From the NCBI GenBank assembly GCA_018220935.1, contig JAAOXU010000005.1:1-54028 (forward strand): 54,028 nucleotides of DNA. The letters run 5' to 3'. Below are positions 1 to 8,540 of the stretch, one piece after another. The stretch's first letter is position 1. Each line of letters begins with the position of its first letter. A program made the position numbers and the translations under genes. The DNA comes from Candidatus Altarchaeota archaeon (GTDB lineage Archaea; SpSt-1190). Below the pieces are notes generated by a model, which saw only the letters and a list, made by a program, of their open reading frames with translations, searched no databases and had not been told where the DNA came from.

Positions 1-59
1 ATACTAAGGGCATCCTTAGATGCAAGTTTCCTTTCGCAATATTGGCATTCGACTTTCAA
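1..59 (-). CDS. N-terminal fragment of a Cys-x2-Cys (zinc-finger-like) protein, truncated by window edge
   Basis: After the stop of the 357-aa ORF, TTG start at 59 gives (M)KVECQYCERKLASKDALS..., resembling the first half of a C2H2-like finger; runs off the window. Confidence 0.35.
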   Translation of the reverse strand, partial: MKVECQYCERKLASKDALS

Positions 60-1133
60 CTAACTTGCCTCCAAATCAGTAAATTTAACGTCTCCCATAG
101 CACTTATTTCTCTAAAGATATGTGTTTTATCATCTTCAACAGTTCCAACATTTGACCAGACACTATCAAGTGCTGGATATGGTTCAAAGTCACCTTGTAA
201 CACTATGGTTGGGATTTTTGTGATGCTGTATTTTTCAACCAAGGTCATGCCTTCTTCTGACCTAAACGCCAAAGTCTTTTCACTACTTAAAATTATTCCA
301 AAGTTAGGTAGTATTTGTTTATGAAGGGTGACATCATAACAGTCACTACATTCTTCATCAACTAACATAATGAGGTTAACTTGTCCTTTGATTTCACCTG
401 TAGTGGTATTTACATAAGGTCCTTGTGGATCAATTACAAAGTAATTATCTGTTGATGGTGCTTGAATGCTTTCCCATTGATCATAGAGTGAAATATCTTT
501 TGTAAACAAAATCGTAGGGACCCTCTCTATCTTATTTTCTTCAATTAGTTTAACTGCTTCACTTGAGGTTCTCTCAAGCTCCTTTGAAGTAATGCTTATG
601 CCTGTACTTGTTAGGCTCTGGATTAATGGATTTAGGTCCGCGCATATACTACAGTCTTTGTCTTTTAGTATAATGGCTCTAACTTGGCCAACTACGTTTG
701 ACGTGTCTGCATCAATATATGGTGGCTTAATCTCAGTATAAACTAAAGTACCGTCCGTCTTTTCAAATCCAGAGAATTCAAACTTATCTGTTTCTCCCCG
801 TAGTATGATGGTTGGTAAATTTTCAATCTTATGCGTTATTATTAGTTTTTGAGCTTCACTTGAGTCACTACTAACAAAGTTTTCAATGAGTATTTTCACA
901 TTATTTTCCTTGAAGTCGTTGTATGTACTTAAGATATCAAAACAACCTTCACAGTTCACTGTTATTATGGTTGCTTCTAACTCAGCAGGTCTACCTGCTT
1001 CACTTATTTCAAGTATCTTTTCATTTGCTAAAGCTGTTACACTCATAGTTGTTATTGAATTAAAAATTGCAACTACTGACAATACAATTAAACCACCTAA
1101 TATTAAATCTCTCATTTCTATTTCTTTTTTCAT
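60..1133 (-). CDS. Membrane-anchored/exported protein with three tandem thioredoxin-like units
   Basis: N-terminal hydrophobic segment; CEGC, CSIC and CSDC motifs, each followed about 55-60 aa later by a cis-Pro-type motif (LPTII, VPTIL, IPTIV). Confidence 0.75.
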   Translation of the reverse strand: MKKEIEMRDLILGGLIVLSVVAIFNSITTMSVTALANEKILEISEAGRPAELEATIITVNCEGCFDILSTYNDFKENNVKILIENFVSSDSSEAQKLIITHKIENLPTIILRGETDKFEFSGFEKTDGTLVYTEIKPPYIDADTSNVVGQVRAIILKDKDCSICADLNPLIQSLTSTGISITSKELERTSSEAVKLIEENKIERVPTILFTKDISLYDQWESIQAPSTDNYFVIDPQGPYVNTTTGEIKGQVNLIMLVDEECSDCYDVTLHKQILPNFGIILSSEKTLAFRSEEGMTLVEKYSITKIPTIVLQGDFEPYPALDSVWSNVGTVEDDKTHIFREISAMGDVKFTDLEAS

Positions 1134-1558
1134 TTCTTTTCACCTTTCCATATTTTGACTATAAGTAAATAAACCAAAATAACTGCGCCCGCTAACAAGG
1201 CAGTGTATAAAGCTTGATTGGTGGTTGAATTGACAAGTGTATTATAACCCATCATACCTCCCATCATGCCGTGATTTGTATTTTCACTAATGCCACAATA
1301 AATATTTTGACCCATTGCTACGTGCATTTCGTGAAGGCTTTCTGAATCTTCTCCACCCATCATCTTATCCATAACTTCGTGCTCCTCTCCTGGGTGCATT
1401 TGCTCCATATAATAATCCCCTAAACTTTCAAATTGTTCTTCACTTAATTGGTTGCAAGGAATTTCTGCATTTATTAATGCCTCAGCTTCAATAAACGTCT
1501 CATTGCTATGTGCGAATGAAGCGATTAATAAAAAAATAAATAAAAAGGCGGGCCTCAT
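1130..1558 (-). CDS. Exported Met/His-rich protein with C-terminal TM helix, possible metal binding
   Basis: Signal-like N-terminus, MDKMMGGEDSESLHEMHVAMG, NHGMMGGMMG, C-terminal TM. Confidence 0.6.
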   Translation of the reverse strand: MRPAFLFIFLLIASFAHSNETFIEAEALINAEIPCNQLSEEQFESLGDYYMEQMHPGEEHEVMDKMMGGEDSESLHEMHVAMGQNIYCGISENTNHGMMGGMMGYNTLVNSTTNQALYTALLAGAVILVYLLIVKIWKGEKK

Positions 1559-1559
1559 C

Positions 1560-1790
1560 TTAACATCCTCCCACCATGGTTTGTAGGCCTTGTATATTAT
1601 TTTGTAGGGTCTTAGTTACTTCTTCACCGCTACTTTCACTATTACTTCCGCCTGCAAACTTATTTGTGCTAATTTCGGCTGTCATACCTTCCATTGATGA
1701 AGATAGTAGCCTTAATTCAATTGCTTGCACTGTTGACACTACTAATAGTACGCCAACACTTATTGCCATTAACCACATTTTTTTATCCAT
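1560..1790 (-). CDS. Small exported protein with a single Cys at the extreme C-terminus (TMVGGC)
   Basis: 76-aa ORF, N-terminal hydrophobic helix, ends GLQTMVGGC; tightly packed in operon with GGAGG before next start. Confidence 0.6.
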   Translation of the reverse strand: MDKKMWLMAISVGVLLVVSTVQAIELRLLSSSMEGMTAEISTNKFAGGSNSESSGEEVTKTLQNNIQGLQTMVGGC

Positions 1791-1798
1791 TTTTTCAC

Positions 1799-2263
1799 CT
1801 ATATTCTCATAAATTCTTTTGTCTGTCCTTCACTTATTGAGTATATGACAAAGTCTCCACTTTTTGCACCTGGCATCCCTGGGGATCCAGAAGGCATACC
1901 GGGTAGAGCTATCCCCCCTATGTTTGGTTTCTCGTTTAATAGTTTAAACAAACCTTCCTTTGGGATGTGACCTTCAATAAAGTAATCACCTATCTTAGTG
2001 GTGTGACAACTATACATCCCTATAGGTATACCTAGAGATTGTTTTATTGAATTTAATTCAATGTCTTCAACTAATATAACTTCAACATCTGCACCTTTTG
2101 CCTTTAGATAGTCCGCATAATATGTACAGCATCCACAGCTTGGTGACTTATACACTTCCATTTTTATACCTTCAAACTCATTAGCACTTCCTGACGTTAG
2201 AAATGCACCTATTATTATTACCAAAGACAAACCTGTTATTATCCACATTTTCATTTTTAACAT
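1799..2263 (-). CDS. DUF411-family metal-binding protein
   Basis: MEVYKSPSCGCCTYYADYLKAKGADVEV... IPIGMYSCHTTKIGDYFIEGHIP matches DUF411 pattern. Confidence 0.85.
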   Translation of the reverse strand: MLKMKMWIITGLSLVIIIGAFLTSGSANEFEGIKMEVYKSPSCGCCTYYADYLKAKGADVEVILVEDIELNSIKQSLGIPIGMYSCHTTKIGDYFIEGHIPKEGLFKLLNEKPNIGGIALPGMPSGSPGMPGAKSGDFVIYSISEGQTKEFMRI

Positions 2264-3651
2264 CCTCCTACCATTGTGTTCAATCCTGCAGCACTAACTT
2301 TTGCAGGATCTTTTCCTGCGACATCAATACCAACTGCTACCATATTTCTTGGGAAAAAAGTTGTTTTCCAATTCATAACTTCTCTTAGTACCTGTGCATC
2401 ACTATAATCTGTATTTTCAATTAGTCCTAAGGTTACGGCTAATAGTGCTGGGTGATGTTGACAACCACATTTTGACCTTCCGTCTGCAGTTACTCCTTGA
2501 GGTCCAACACCACAACAATATTCACAACTTACCCCCCGGGGTGCCGCTGCTAAGTTAAGGTATCTTTCCCAACTTTCTGGATTATTTTTTACTTCTTCAT
2601 TTATTACATAATACCATTTTGCAAGATAACCTAGTGAATTTAGTGGGTCGTCAAAACTAACTCCACCTAAAATTTCACTGTATTCTGGTACCCCACTCGG
2701 CATCATTATTTGCATTACTTCTTCTTCTGTTTTTGCGCTTTGAAGTTCAGGAAATACTGATGCTACTGTTGCTGCAGTTGAAGATAAAGCAGATATGTCA
2801 ACATCTGCTAGAGTCCCTGCTAATTGGTTATTACTCATAAACAATATACTAGGTCCACCAAGTGCACTTGAAATACCCTGTATTTGTATTTGATTAAAAC
2901 CCATAACGGCTGCAACTAGGAAAATTCCTACTAGCATCAATGTATCAAAGCGTTCAAGTTTTGGATCTTTTTTAATCACATTAAACTTGTGCTTTTTCTT
3001 TTGTGGGCTAAGTTGCATAATTGAAAATCCCACCAACCCCAAAGATAAAAATTTTAACTCCAGTCCTTGAAACGGCAGTACTGCAAGTCCTGCAGATAAT
3101 CCAAGAGCTGAATAAAGAATTGCCCCACATGAAGGACACCCAACTGAGAATACCCATGCAAGTAACCCACCTGAACTTGAAACACTCATGTTCCTGTTTT
3201 TTATTGTTTTGTAAACATTCACTAATAATATGCCAATCATTGGGATGATTAGTGCACTAAGAACCATGCTTAAAGTTGTGTAAACAAACCCATTCATTTG
3301 TGTATATGAAAAAATACTGTAAGATGTTCTTGAGAGCATAAGGTAAAAATTAATTAACCAAAATATACCGATTAATATTAGGGTTTTTTCACCCCATAAC
3401 TTCGTGTGCTTTTTACTGAGGTATCCTGACATTAGACCCAGAGATACTGAAAATGCACCCACCACTAAAACACCTAAGGTTGCATACAACAAAGCTTCCT
3501 TTAAAAAGTAGTTAAATAAGGTGTATGAGCTTGTTGGTATAACTGAGGTTAAGACCATAAATCCCAGAAAAGACAGCGTTGTTACTTTCCCTGATAATTT
3601 CATCGCTTTTTTATCCGATACGAAGCCGTTAAATTCTTTTTTTAAATTCAT
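2257..3651 (-). CDS. Polytopic membrane protein with Cys-rich C-terminal domain
   Basis: Several TM segments, GCPSCGAILYSALG, then CEYCCGVGP...CGCQHHPALLAVTLGLIE, ends GLNTMVGGC. Confidence 0.7.
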   Translation of the reverse strand: MNLKKEFNGFVSDKKAMKLSGKVTTLSFLGFMVLTSVIPTSSYTLFNYFLKEALLYATLGVLVVGAFSVSLGLMSGYLSKKHTKLWGEKTLILIGIFWLINFYLMLSRTSYSIFSYTQMNGFVYTTLSMVLSALIIPMIGILLVNVYKTIKNRNMSVSSSGGLLAWVFSVGCPSCGAILYSALGLSAGLAVLPFQGLELKFLSLGLVGFSIMQLSPQKKKHKFNVIKKDPKLERFDTLMLVGIFLVAAVMGFNQIQIQGISSALGGPSILFMSNNQLAGTLADVDISALSSTAATVASVFPELQSAKTEEEVMQIMMPSGVPEYSEILGGVSFDDPLNSLGYLAKWYYVINEEVKNNPESWERYLNLAAAPRGVSCEYCCGVGPQGVTADGRSKCGCQHHPALLAVTLGLIENTDYSDAQVLREVMNWKTTFFPRNMVAVGIDVAGKDPAKVSAAGLNTMVGGC

Positions 3652-3660
3652 TATATCACC

Positions 3661-4137
3661 TTATTCTTTACAACAGTCCACTAACTTTTTTACTATGTTT
3701 GTGACTTTGTCCCATTTACCTTTTTTTATCTTTCCTTTATTCACACCTTCAATATTAAGTTTCCAAAATAATGAGTATAGATAAAATGCGTCGTTAAATT
3801 TATCTTGAGCTTCTTTTTTCTTGCCTTCTCCTTGATACTTAGTTCCAACCTCGATTAACCTCATCGAAGTGGCTAAAAGATGTTTTGAAATGCACCAAAC
3901 TTCTCCTTCTGGTTTCTTAACAATTTCTTTTAGTAATTTTTTTCTCATACTTCGCATTTCATTAAGTAATTCAAGATATTCTTCTTTGCCCGTCTTCATG
4001 GCTGAAAAATACATATGTTCTTCTAGTGAAATTAGATTCATTATTGCTATTGATAGGTCTTCACCCCTTGACAAATCAATTCCATCTAAACTCCCTACCT
4101 TTTTTACTAATTCTTTTGCATCCATCATATCGCCCAC
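3661..4137 (-). CDS. Conserved helical hypothetical protein
   Basis: 158-aa ORF, LSIAIMNLISLEEHMYFSAMKT; in same-strand cluster. Confidence 0.6.
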   Translation of the reverse strand: MGDMMDAKELVKKVGSLDGIDLSRGEDLSIAIMNLISLEEHMYFSAMKTGKEEYLELLNEMRSMRKKLLKEIVKKPEGEVWCISKHLLATSMRLIEVGTKYQGEGKKKEAQDKFNDAFYLYSLFWKLNIEGVNKGKIKKGKWDKVTNIVKKLVDCCKE

Positions 4138-5024
4138 GTAAATATTCTTTCTTCAACGCCATATACACCATAAATGGTGAGTTCAAGTCTGTCTGTATTT
4201 TCAAGTTTTGGAAATGTCAATATACCTGATCTATGGTGACCTCCACTAAGTGAACCTTCCCAACTGATTGGCTGATACGTGTTCCCTTCTGCGTCTTCTA
4301 AAATACTAACTTTAGTCATATCATAATCTAAACTACCTTGATGTGTGTTTAGTGCAACATCAAATTTGATTGGTTCATAAAAATTAAATTCAATTGGTGT
4401 GATTTCTATAGTCAAACTATTTTCACTATTTGTTTTTGTTCCTAAATTTGCAGTATTTTGTGAAACTACTGGGGTTGCAGTTGCACCAATAAATATTATG
4501 GGGAGTGCTAAAATTGCTAGTGCGAGTGTAATATTTTGAAGTGATTTAAAATCTTGTTTTATTAACCAAGTTGGACCCTTAATTGCCATATTTTCTTTAG
4601 CTACTTTTAGCATCATAAATATCCCAAATATATTTGAAAATAAACCGATTGCCAAAAAGAAAGTCTGATACTTCATTAAAAATAGTGATGCTGCCGACAC
4701 ACCAATAATTGGTAAGACGTCTGTAAGACGATGTGCACAGCATGCAACCATGGAGGCCATTGATACGCCACCTGATGTTGCCATTTCTACCTTGCCTTTA
4801 TTGTCCTTTATGTGGGTATTTATTTTAGTGTATAAGTATGCTTGTATACCAAATCCAAAAGATAATGCGATTATCCAATACCACATTGATGTGAATTGAC
4901 TAACTGCGTATTCAAAGGAATTTGAAAGCGTTAACGTTCCAAAATAAAACAAGAGTAATGCGATTCCAGCGCCCACACCTATTAACTTGGCTTTAGTTTC
5001 ACTCATCACTTTAGAATCCCCCAA
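4125..5024 (-). CDS. Membrane protein with CCAH motif (metal-transport-like) and extracytoplasmic beta domain
   Basis: TM segments, VACCAHRLTDVLPIIGVSAASLFL, C-terminal soluble region. Confidence 0.65.
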   Translation of the reverse strand: MGDSKVMSETKAKLIGVGAGIALLLFYFGTLTLSNSFEYAVSQFTSMWYWIIALSFGFGIQAYLYTKINTHIKDNKGKVEMATSGGVSMASMVACCAHRLTDVLPIIGVSAASLFLMKYQTFFLAIGLFSNIFGIFMMLKVAKENMAIKGPTWLIKQDFKSLQNITLALAILALPIIFIGATATPVVSQNTANLGTKTNSENSLTIEITPIEFNFYEPIKFDVALNTHQGSLDYDMTKVSILEDAEGNTYQPISWEGSLSGGHHRSGILTFPKLENTDRLELTIYGVYGVEERIFTWAI

Positions 5025-5515
5025 GTTATTATGCTTGAAACTAACAGGCTTAAAATGATAAATACGATTGTTTGATATGGGAAAAGTAGCCCCTTCTTTT
5101 GTTTAACTATAGTGCTTACTTTCATTGCACCAACTAAAAGACTCCCACCAACAAGAATTCCAAGCAGTAGTCTATCTATTCCAAAAAGTGAACCTGAGGG
5201 CATCATCATGTAGATTGCATGTTTACTACCGCCAATAAAACCCGCACCATATAGTGGAATTACAAGAGACAAAATAGTTAGTAATACTATTATTGCTTCT
5301 TGACCTTTGATATATTCCCTTTTTAGTGATTTATTAAACCACAGTGCAGTTGAAACCAAAAGGGCACCGAGCCAAAAACCAACAATGATGTCATCAACTC
5401 CATAAAATCGAGTAATTGCAACTCCTGCTCCTGCTGCTGCAGTACAAAGTGGGCAATGTGCCTTTATTGGAACTAACCCCATCATCAAAGTCGCAATGAT
5501 TTTTCCCCAAACCAC
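5006..5515 (-). CDS. Polytopic membrane protein with HCPLC motif
   Basis: KAHCPLCTAAAGAGVAITRFYGVDDIIVG; GTG start; multiple TM segments. Confidence 0.65.
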   Translation of the reverse strand: MVWGKIIATLMMGLVPIKAHCPLCTAAAGAGVAITRFYGVDDIIVGFWLGALLVSTALWFNKSLKREYIKGQEAIIVLLTILSLVIPLYGAGFIGGSKHAIYMMMPSGSLFGIDRLLLGILVGGSLLVGAMKVSTIVKQKKGLLFPYQTIVFIILSLLVSSIITWGILK

Positions 5516-5551
5516 AATAGAATTAACGTGAAACTCCTTATGGTCTATTGT

Positions 5552-5567
5552 ATGAAACTAGTTTCAT
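5552..5567. promoter_or_regulatory. 16-bp perfect palindrome, candidate operator
   Basis: ATGAAACTAGTTTCAT, identical to its reverse complement, 36 bp upstream of the 5515 start and 24 bp from the regulator stop. Confidence 0.55.
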
Positions 5568-5591
5568 TCAATTAAAAATGTTTTATTGGGT

Positions 5592-6059
5592 TTAATCTTC
5601 TTTTAACACAATTACATTAGTCATGCCACGTCTACGTCTCTCAATTACACCTTGTCCTTCAAGACGATCAAGTGCACGAGTAACTTTAACTTTACTAAAT
5701 CCAGTTTCTTCAACAATTTCAGATTGAAATATTGCACCGTTTGATTTAATAACAGTTTCAAAAATAGTTCTTTCATCAGATTTCATGGTTTTTAGAATTT
5801 TTGAATAGTCTTTTTTTGGTGTTGATTTTTCACCGTAAATTAAAAAGTAAATTCCAAGAGTGAGTACAGCAACAATTATTGCAATACTCGTATGTGTTTG
5901 AAATTCAATTGTACTCCACATCGTACACGTTAATCCGTGATCACATGTTGCTGCTACAATTCCTGAAAGTGCTGTATTAAATGACCACGTAATAAAAGCA
6001 ATTAATAAAGATATTCCAATAAGCAGCATACCAAATTTTTTTCCATCCATGTTACTCAA
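5592..6059 (-). CDS. Membrane-anchored winged-helix transcriptional regulator
   Basis: Two N-terminal TM segments with CDHGLTC between them; C-terminal wHTH (IVEETGFSKVKVTRALDRLEGQGVIERRRRGMTNVI). Confidence 0.8.
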   Translation of the reverse strand: MSNMDGKKFGMLLIGISLLIAFITWSFNTALSGIVAATCDHGLTCTMWSTIEFQTHTSIAIIVAVLTLGIYFLIYGEKSTPKKDYSKILKTMKSDERTIFETVIKSNGAIFQSEIVEETGFSKVKVTRALDRLEGQGVIERRRRGMTNVIVLKED

Positions 6060-6108
6060 AAATTAAAAAGACAGGAGTTTTTAAACCCCTTACCCCTTCA
6101 TAAACGCC

Positions 6109-6309
6109 TTATCCACAATTTGCAGAACCTTGTGGTATATTGAATCCTTGTGGCGCTGCTTGCGGTTGTGGTAATTGCTGTAATGGTGCTACGTCTTGTG
6201 TGTTTACTTCAGGTAAACCAATATCAGCTGCACTAGTAACGGTTGCAGTTAATGCACCGACTAGAACCAAAACAATTACAAACAATTTCATGTCGAAACT
6301 TCCATTCAT
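6109..6309 (-). CDS. Small secreted Pro/Gln-rich peptide with a single Cys
   Basis: Signal peptide-like MKLFVIVLVLVGALTATVTSA; ends PQGSANCG. Confidence 0.55.
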   Translation of the reverse strand: MNGSFDMKLFVIVLVLVGALTATVTSAADIGLPEVNTQDVAPLQQLPQPQAAPQGFNIPQGSANCG

Positions 6310-6356
6310 TTTTTAACACCGTTATGTTAATTAGTAACCTCGGTTTATATGTCTTT

Positions 6357-6950
6357 ATGATGTCTCATAAGTTGCTTGAATTTGTTGCCCAATTAAAAAA
6401 AGGCATCCAATTTGAAAATAATATCCTGATTGCAAAAGTAAAGAAAAGTAAATTTAGGGGTCAGTACAATTTAGTAGTGTCTTATAATTCTGAAGAGTTG
6501 TTTCAAGCTAAAGTCTTTAAGGGAGATAAGAAATTTTTATTTCCTTGGATTGAAATCTTTACAATAAATTCTACTTACTTTGATTCAAAAGTTGAAAAAT
6601 TTATCATGAAAAAACTTTCAAAATCGTTTGGTCCCGGGGGGAGAATTTTTGTTGAATATGGTGCTGACAAATTAACTTATGAGAGAATGTGGCTTGGTGT
6701 ACCACCTGCTGCAACTAGACTTGGATATTTAATGTACACTAATGGCTTTACTTGGTTTAAGGATTGGTATTTTCCTGAAGGTTTTTATGAGGGGGATGTT
6801 AAACTCCAAGCTGAAAAGCCAATTAATATTGAGGCTAAAAAGCGACACGTAATGCAAATGAAAGATGAAATGAAAAAATTTTTGAAGTCCCCACTTTCAA
6901 AAAAATTTAAGGAAGACGCAATGAGGGCAAAACTACTCCTTGACAATTAA
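6357..6950 (+). CDS. DUF1122-like archaeal protein
   Basis: Start taken as MMSHKLLEF; ...YGADKLTYERMWLGVPPAATRLGYLMYTNGFTWFKDWYFPEGFYEGDVKLQAEKP. Confidence 0.75.
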   Translation: MMSHKLLEFVAQLKKGIQFENNILIAKVKKSKFRGQYNLVVSYNSEELFQAKVFKGDKKFLFPWIEIFTINSTYFDSKVEKFIMKKLSKSFGPGGRIFVEYGADKLTYERMWLGVPPAATRLGYLMYTNGFTWFKDWYFPEGFYEGDVKLQAEKPINIEAKKRHVMQMKDEMKKFLKSPLSKKFKEDAMRAKLLLDN

Positions 6951-7241
6951 ATTTACTTTTTTAAAGGTTATAATTAGCATTCTTAAAAATAAAACTAATC
7001 CAATTACTGAAAAATATCCTAATACCGCCCCTATATTTTTGTACTTATTGAAAATGGGTAAGAACATAAAAGCTAAAACAATTAATGTTATACCTAATCT
7101 CTTATTTCCTTGGGCTGCTTCAAACGCAGTATGAATAAAAGAAGCAAAAATTAGACCAAAGATTGCAAAGACAAATACGAGTACAAAAGACCCAAAAAAT
7201 GGTAATAATTTCAGTGCTGCAGCGTCTAACAATCCATACAT
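6933..7241 (-). CDS. Small membrane protein
   Basis: 102-aa ORF with several hydrophobic segments. Confidence 0.5.
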   Translation of the reverse strand: MYGLLDAAALKLLPFFGSFVLVFVFAIFGLIFASFIHTAFEAAQGNKRLGITLIVLAFMFLPIFNKYKNIGAVLGYFSVIGLVLFLRMLIITFKKVNLIVKE

Positions 7242-7283
7242 ATTTTTTTACCTAATAAACTGTGGTTTAAATCTTAAAAAAGC

Positions 7284-7568
7284 TTATGTCTGTCTAAATA
7301 CTTTGATTACACGTCCCAGAACATCGCTTTTTTGTACTAAACCAAAGTGTCTACTATCTGTACTCCCGAGTTTATTGTCTCCGCGTAGTTCAATTCCTTT
7401 TTTAGTTACTTTGTAGACCCTTTTCATAAGTAATTTATGATCTCGTGGGTCTTTTGCAACCACAACACAGTTTTTTTGAGTCTTAAAAAACTTAAAAATA
7501 AGAACGAAGTCCCCTTCTCTTGCGTAAGGGGACATACTACTTCCTTTGACTTTTAGTATCTCAATCAT
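7284..7568 (-). CDS. sodX: S26-type peptidase, Ni-superoxide dismutase maturation protease
   Basis: VKGSSMSPYAREGDFVLI (Ser), LMKRVYKV (Lys), LRGDNKLGSTDSRHFG; directly downstream of NiSOD. Confidence 0.85.
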   Translation of the reverse strand: MIEILKVKGSSMSPYAREGDFVLIFKFFKTQKNCVVVAKDPRDHKLLMKRVYKVTKKGIELRGDNKLGSTDSRHFGLVQKSDVLGRVIKVFRQT

Positions 7569-8080
7569 TTTCCCTCGCCCGCGGGGGATTTGTGAACTAC
7601 TATCTCCCCACCAGTTGGGTATGTTGATGGAATCCTTAAAGTTTCAAGTCCCTTAGTTTTGTAGAAAATCTCTGCCAATTTTTGAGTCTTATTTAGTAAT
7701 GTTTGTGCTATACTTGTGTTTATTTCCTGTTTTGTTTTTGAAGCAAGTTTTAAGATTTCTAAAATTAAACTATTTAGTTCTGAATTTTCTTTAAAATGAT
7801 TTTCTTTAAAATAATCTCCATACAAAATCCTTACTTCTTGTTTTAATTTTTCTGCGTGATCTTCTTTGACTTTTGTGTATCGTGCGATTCTATGTACGTG
7901 TTCATTCTTACTTGGTTCTGGTATGGCTTCAATTAATCCAACCATCCTAATTATTGTGTGTGCACAAACCTGTGCTTCGTAGGTATCATATATTCCACAA
8001 GGTACATCACAATGTGCATGTACTTTTCTAAATCCCGTTCCGCGGGAAAACTTTAACAATTTATCTATCTTTTTTAGCAA
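7565..8080 (-). CDS. sodN: Nickel superoxide dismutase with propeptide
   Basis: HCDVPCGIYD nickel-hook after about 22-aa propeptide ending KVHA; helical remainder as in SodN. Confidence 0.92.
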   Translation of the reverse strand: MLKKIDKLLKFSRGTGFRKVHAHCDVPCGIYDTYEAQVCAHTIIRMVGLIEAIPEPSKNEHVHRIARYTKVKEDHAEKLKQEVRILYGDYFKENHFKENSELNSLILEILKLASKTKQEINTSIAQTLLNKTQKLAEIFYKTKGLETLRIPSTYPTGGEIVVHKSPAGEGK

Positions 8081-8539
8081 TTATTTCAACTCCTTTGTAT
8101 TCCGCATCGCGGAAATTTTTTCAACTACTTTTTTGGCGTGTCCTTTAGCTTTGACTTTTAGCCAAGCTTGGATTATTTTGCCACTTTCATTGATAAGAAA
8201 TGTGCTTCTTTCAATCCCAAAATATTTTTTACCATACATACTTTTTTCTTTCCAAGTACCATACTTTGTTGAGACTTCCTTTTTTAGATCACTCAAGAGT
8301 ATAATACCTAAGTCGTGTTTTACCATAAATTTTTGATGACTTTGACACGTGTCTGGACTAATTCCAATCACTACTGTGTTTAAGTCTTCAAACTCTTTTT
8401 TTAGTGTAGTAAATTCAATTGCTTGTACTGTGCATCCGGGTGTATTGTCTTTTGGATAAAAGTAAAGAACCACTTTTTTACCTCTAAAGTCTTTTAGACA
8501 CGTAATCTTTTCATCAGCATCTTTAAGGCAAAAATCCAT
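8081..8539 (-). CDS. bcp: Peroxiredoxin, BCP family
   Basis: FYPKDNTPGCTVQAIEFTTL, conserved BCP core. Confidence 0.92.
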   Translation of the reverse strand: MDFCLKDADEKITCLKDFRGKKVVLYFYPKDNTPGCTVQAIEFTTLKKEFEDLNTVVIGISPDTCQSHQKFMVKHDLGIILLSDLKKEVSTKYGTWKEKSMYGKKYFGIERSTFLINESGKIIQAWLKVKAKGHAKKVVEKISAMRNTKELK

Positions 8540-8540
8540 T

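Noticed and set aside
6310-6356. Imperfect dyad accg...cggt between divergent genes as operator
   Set aside because: Imperfect match and AT-rich core; does not resemble the 5552-5567 palindrome.
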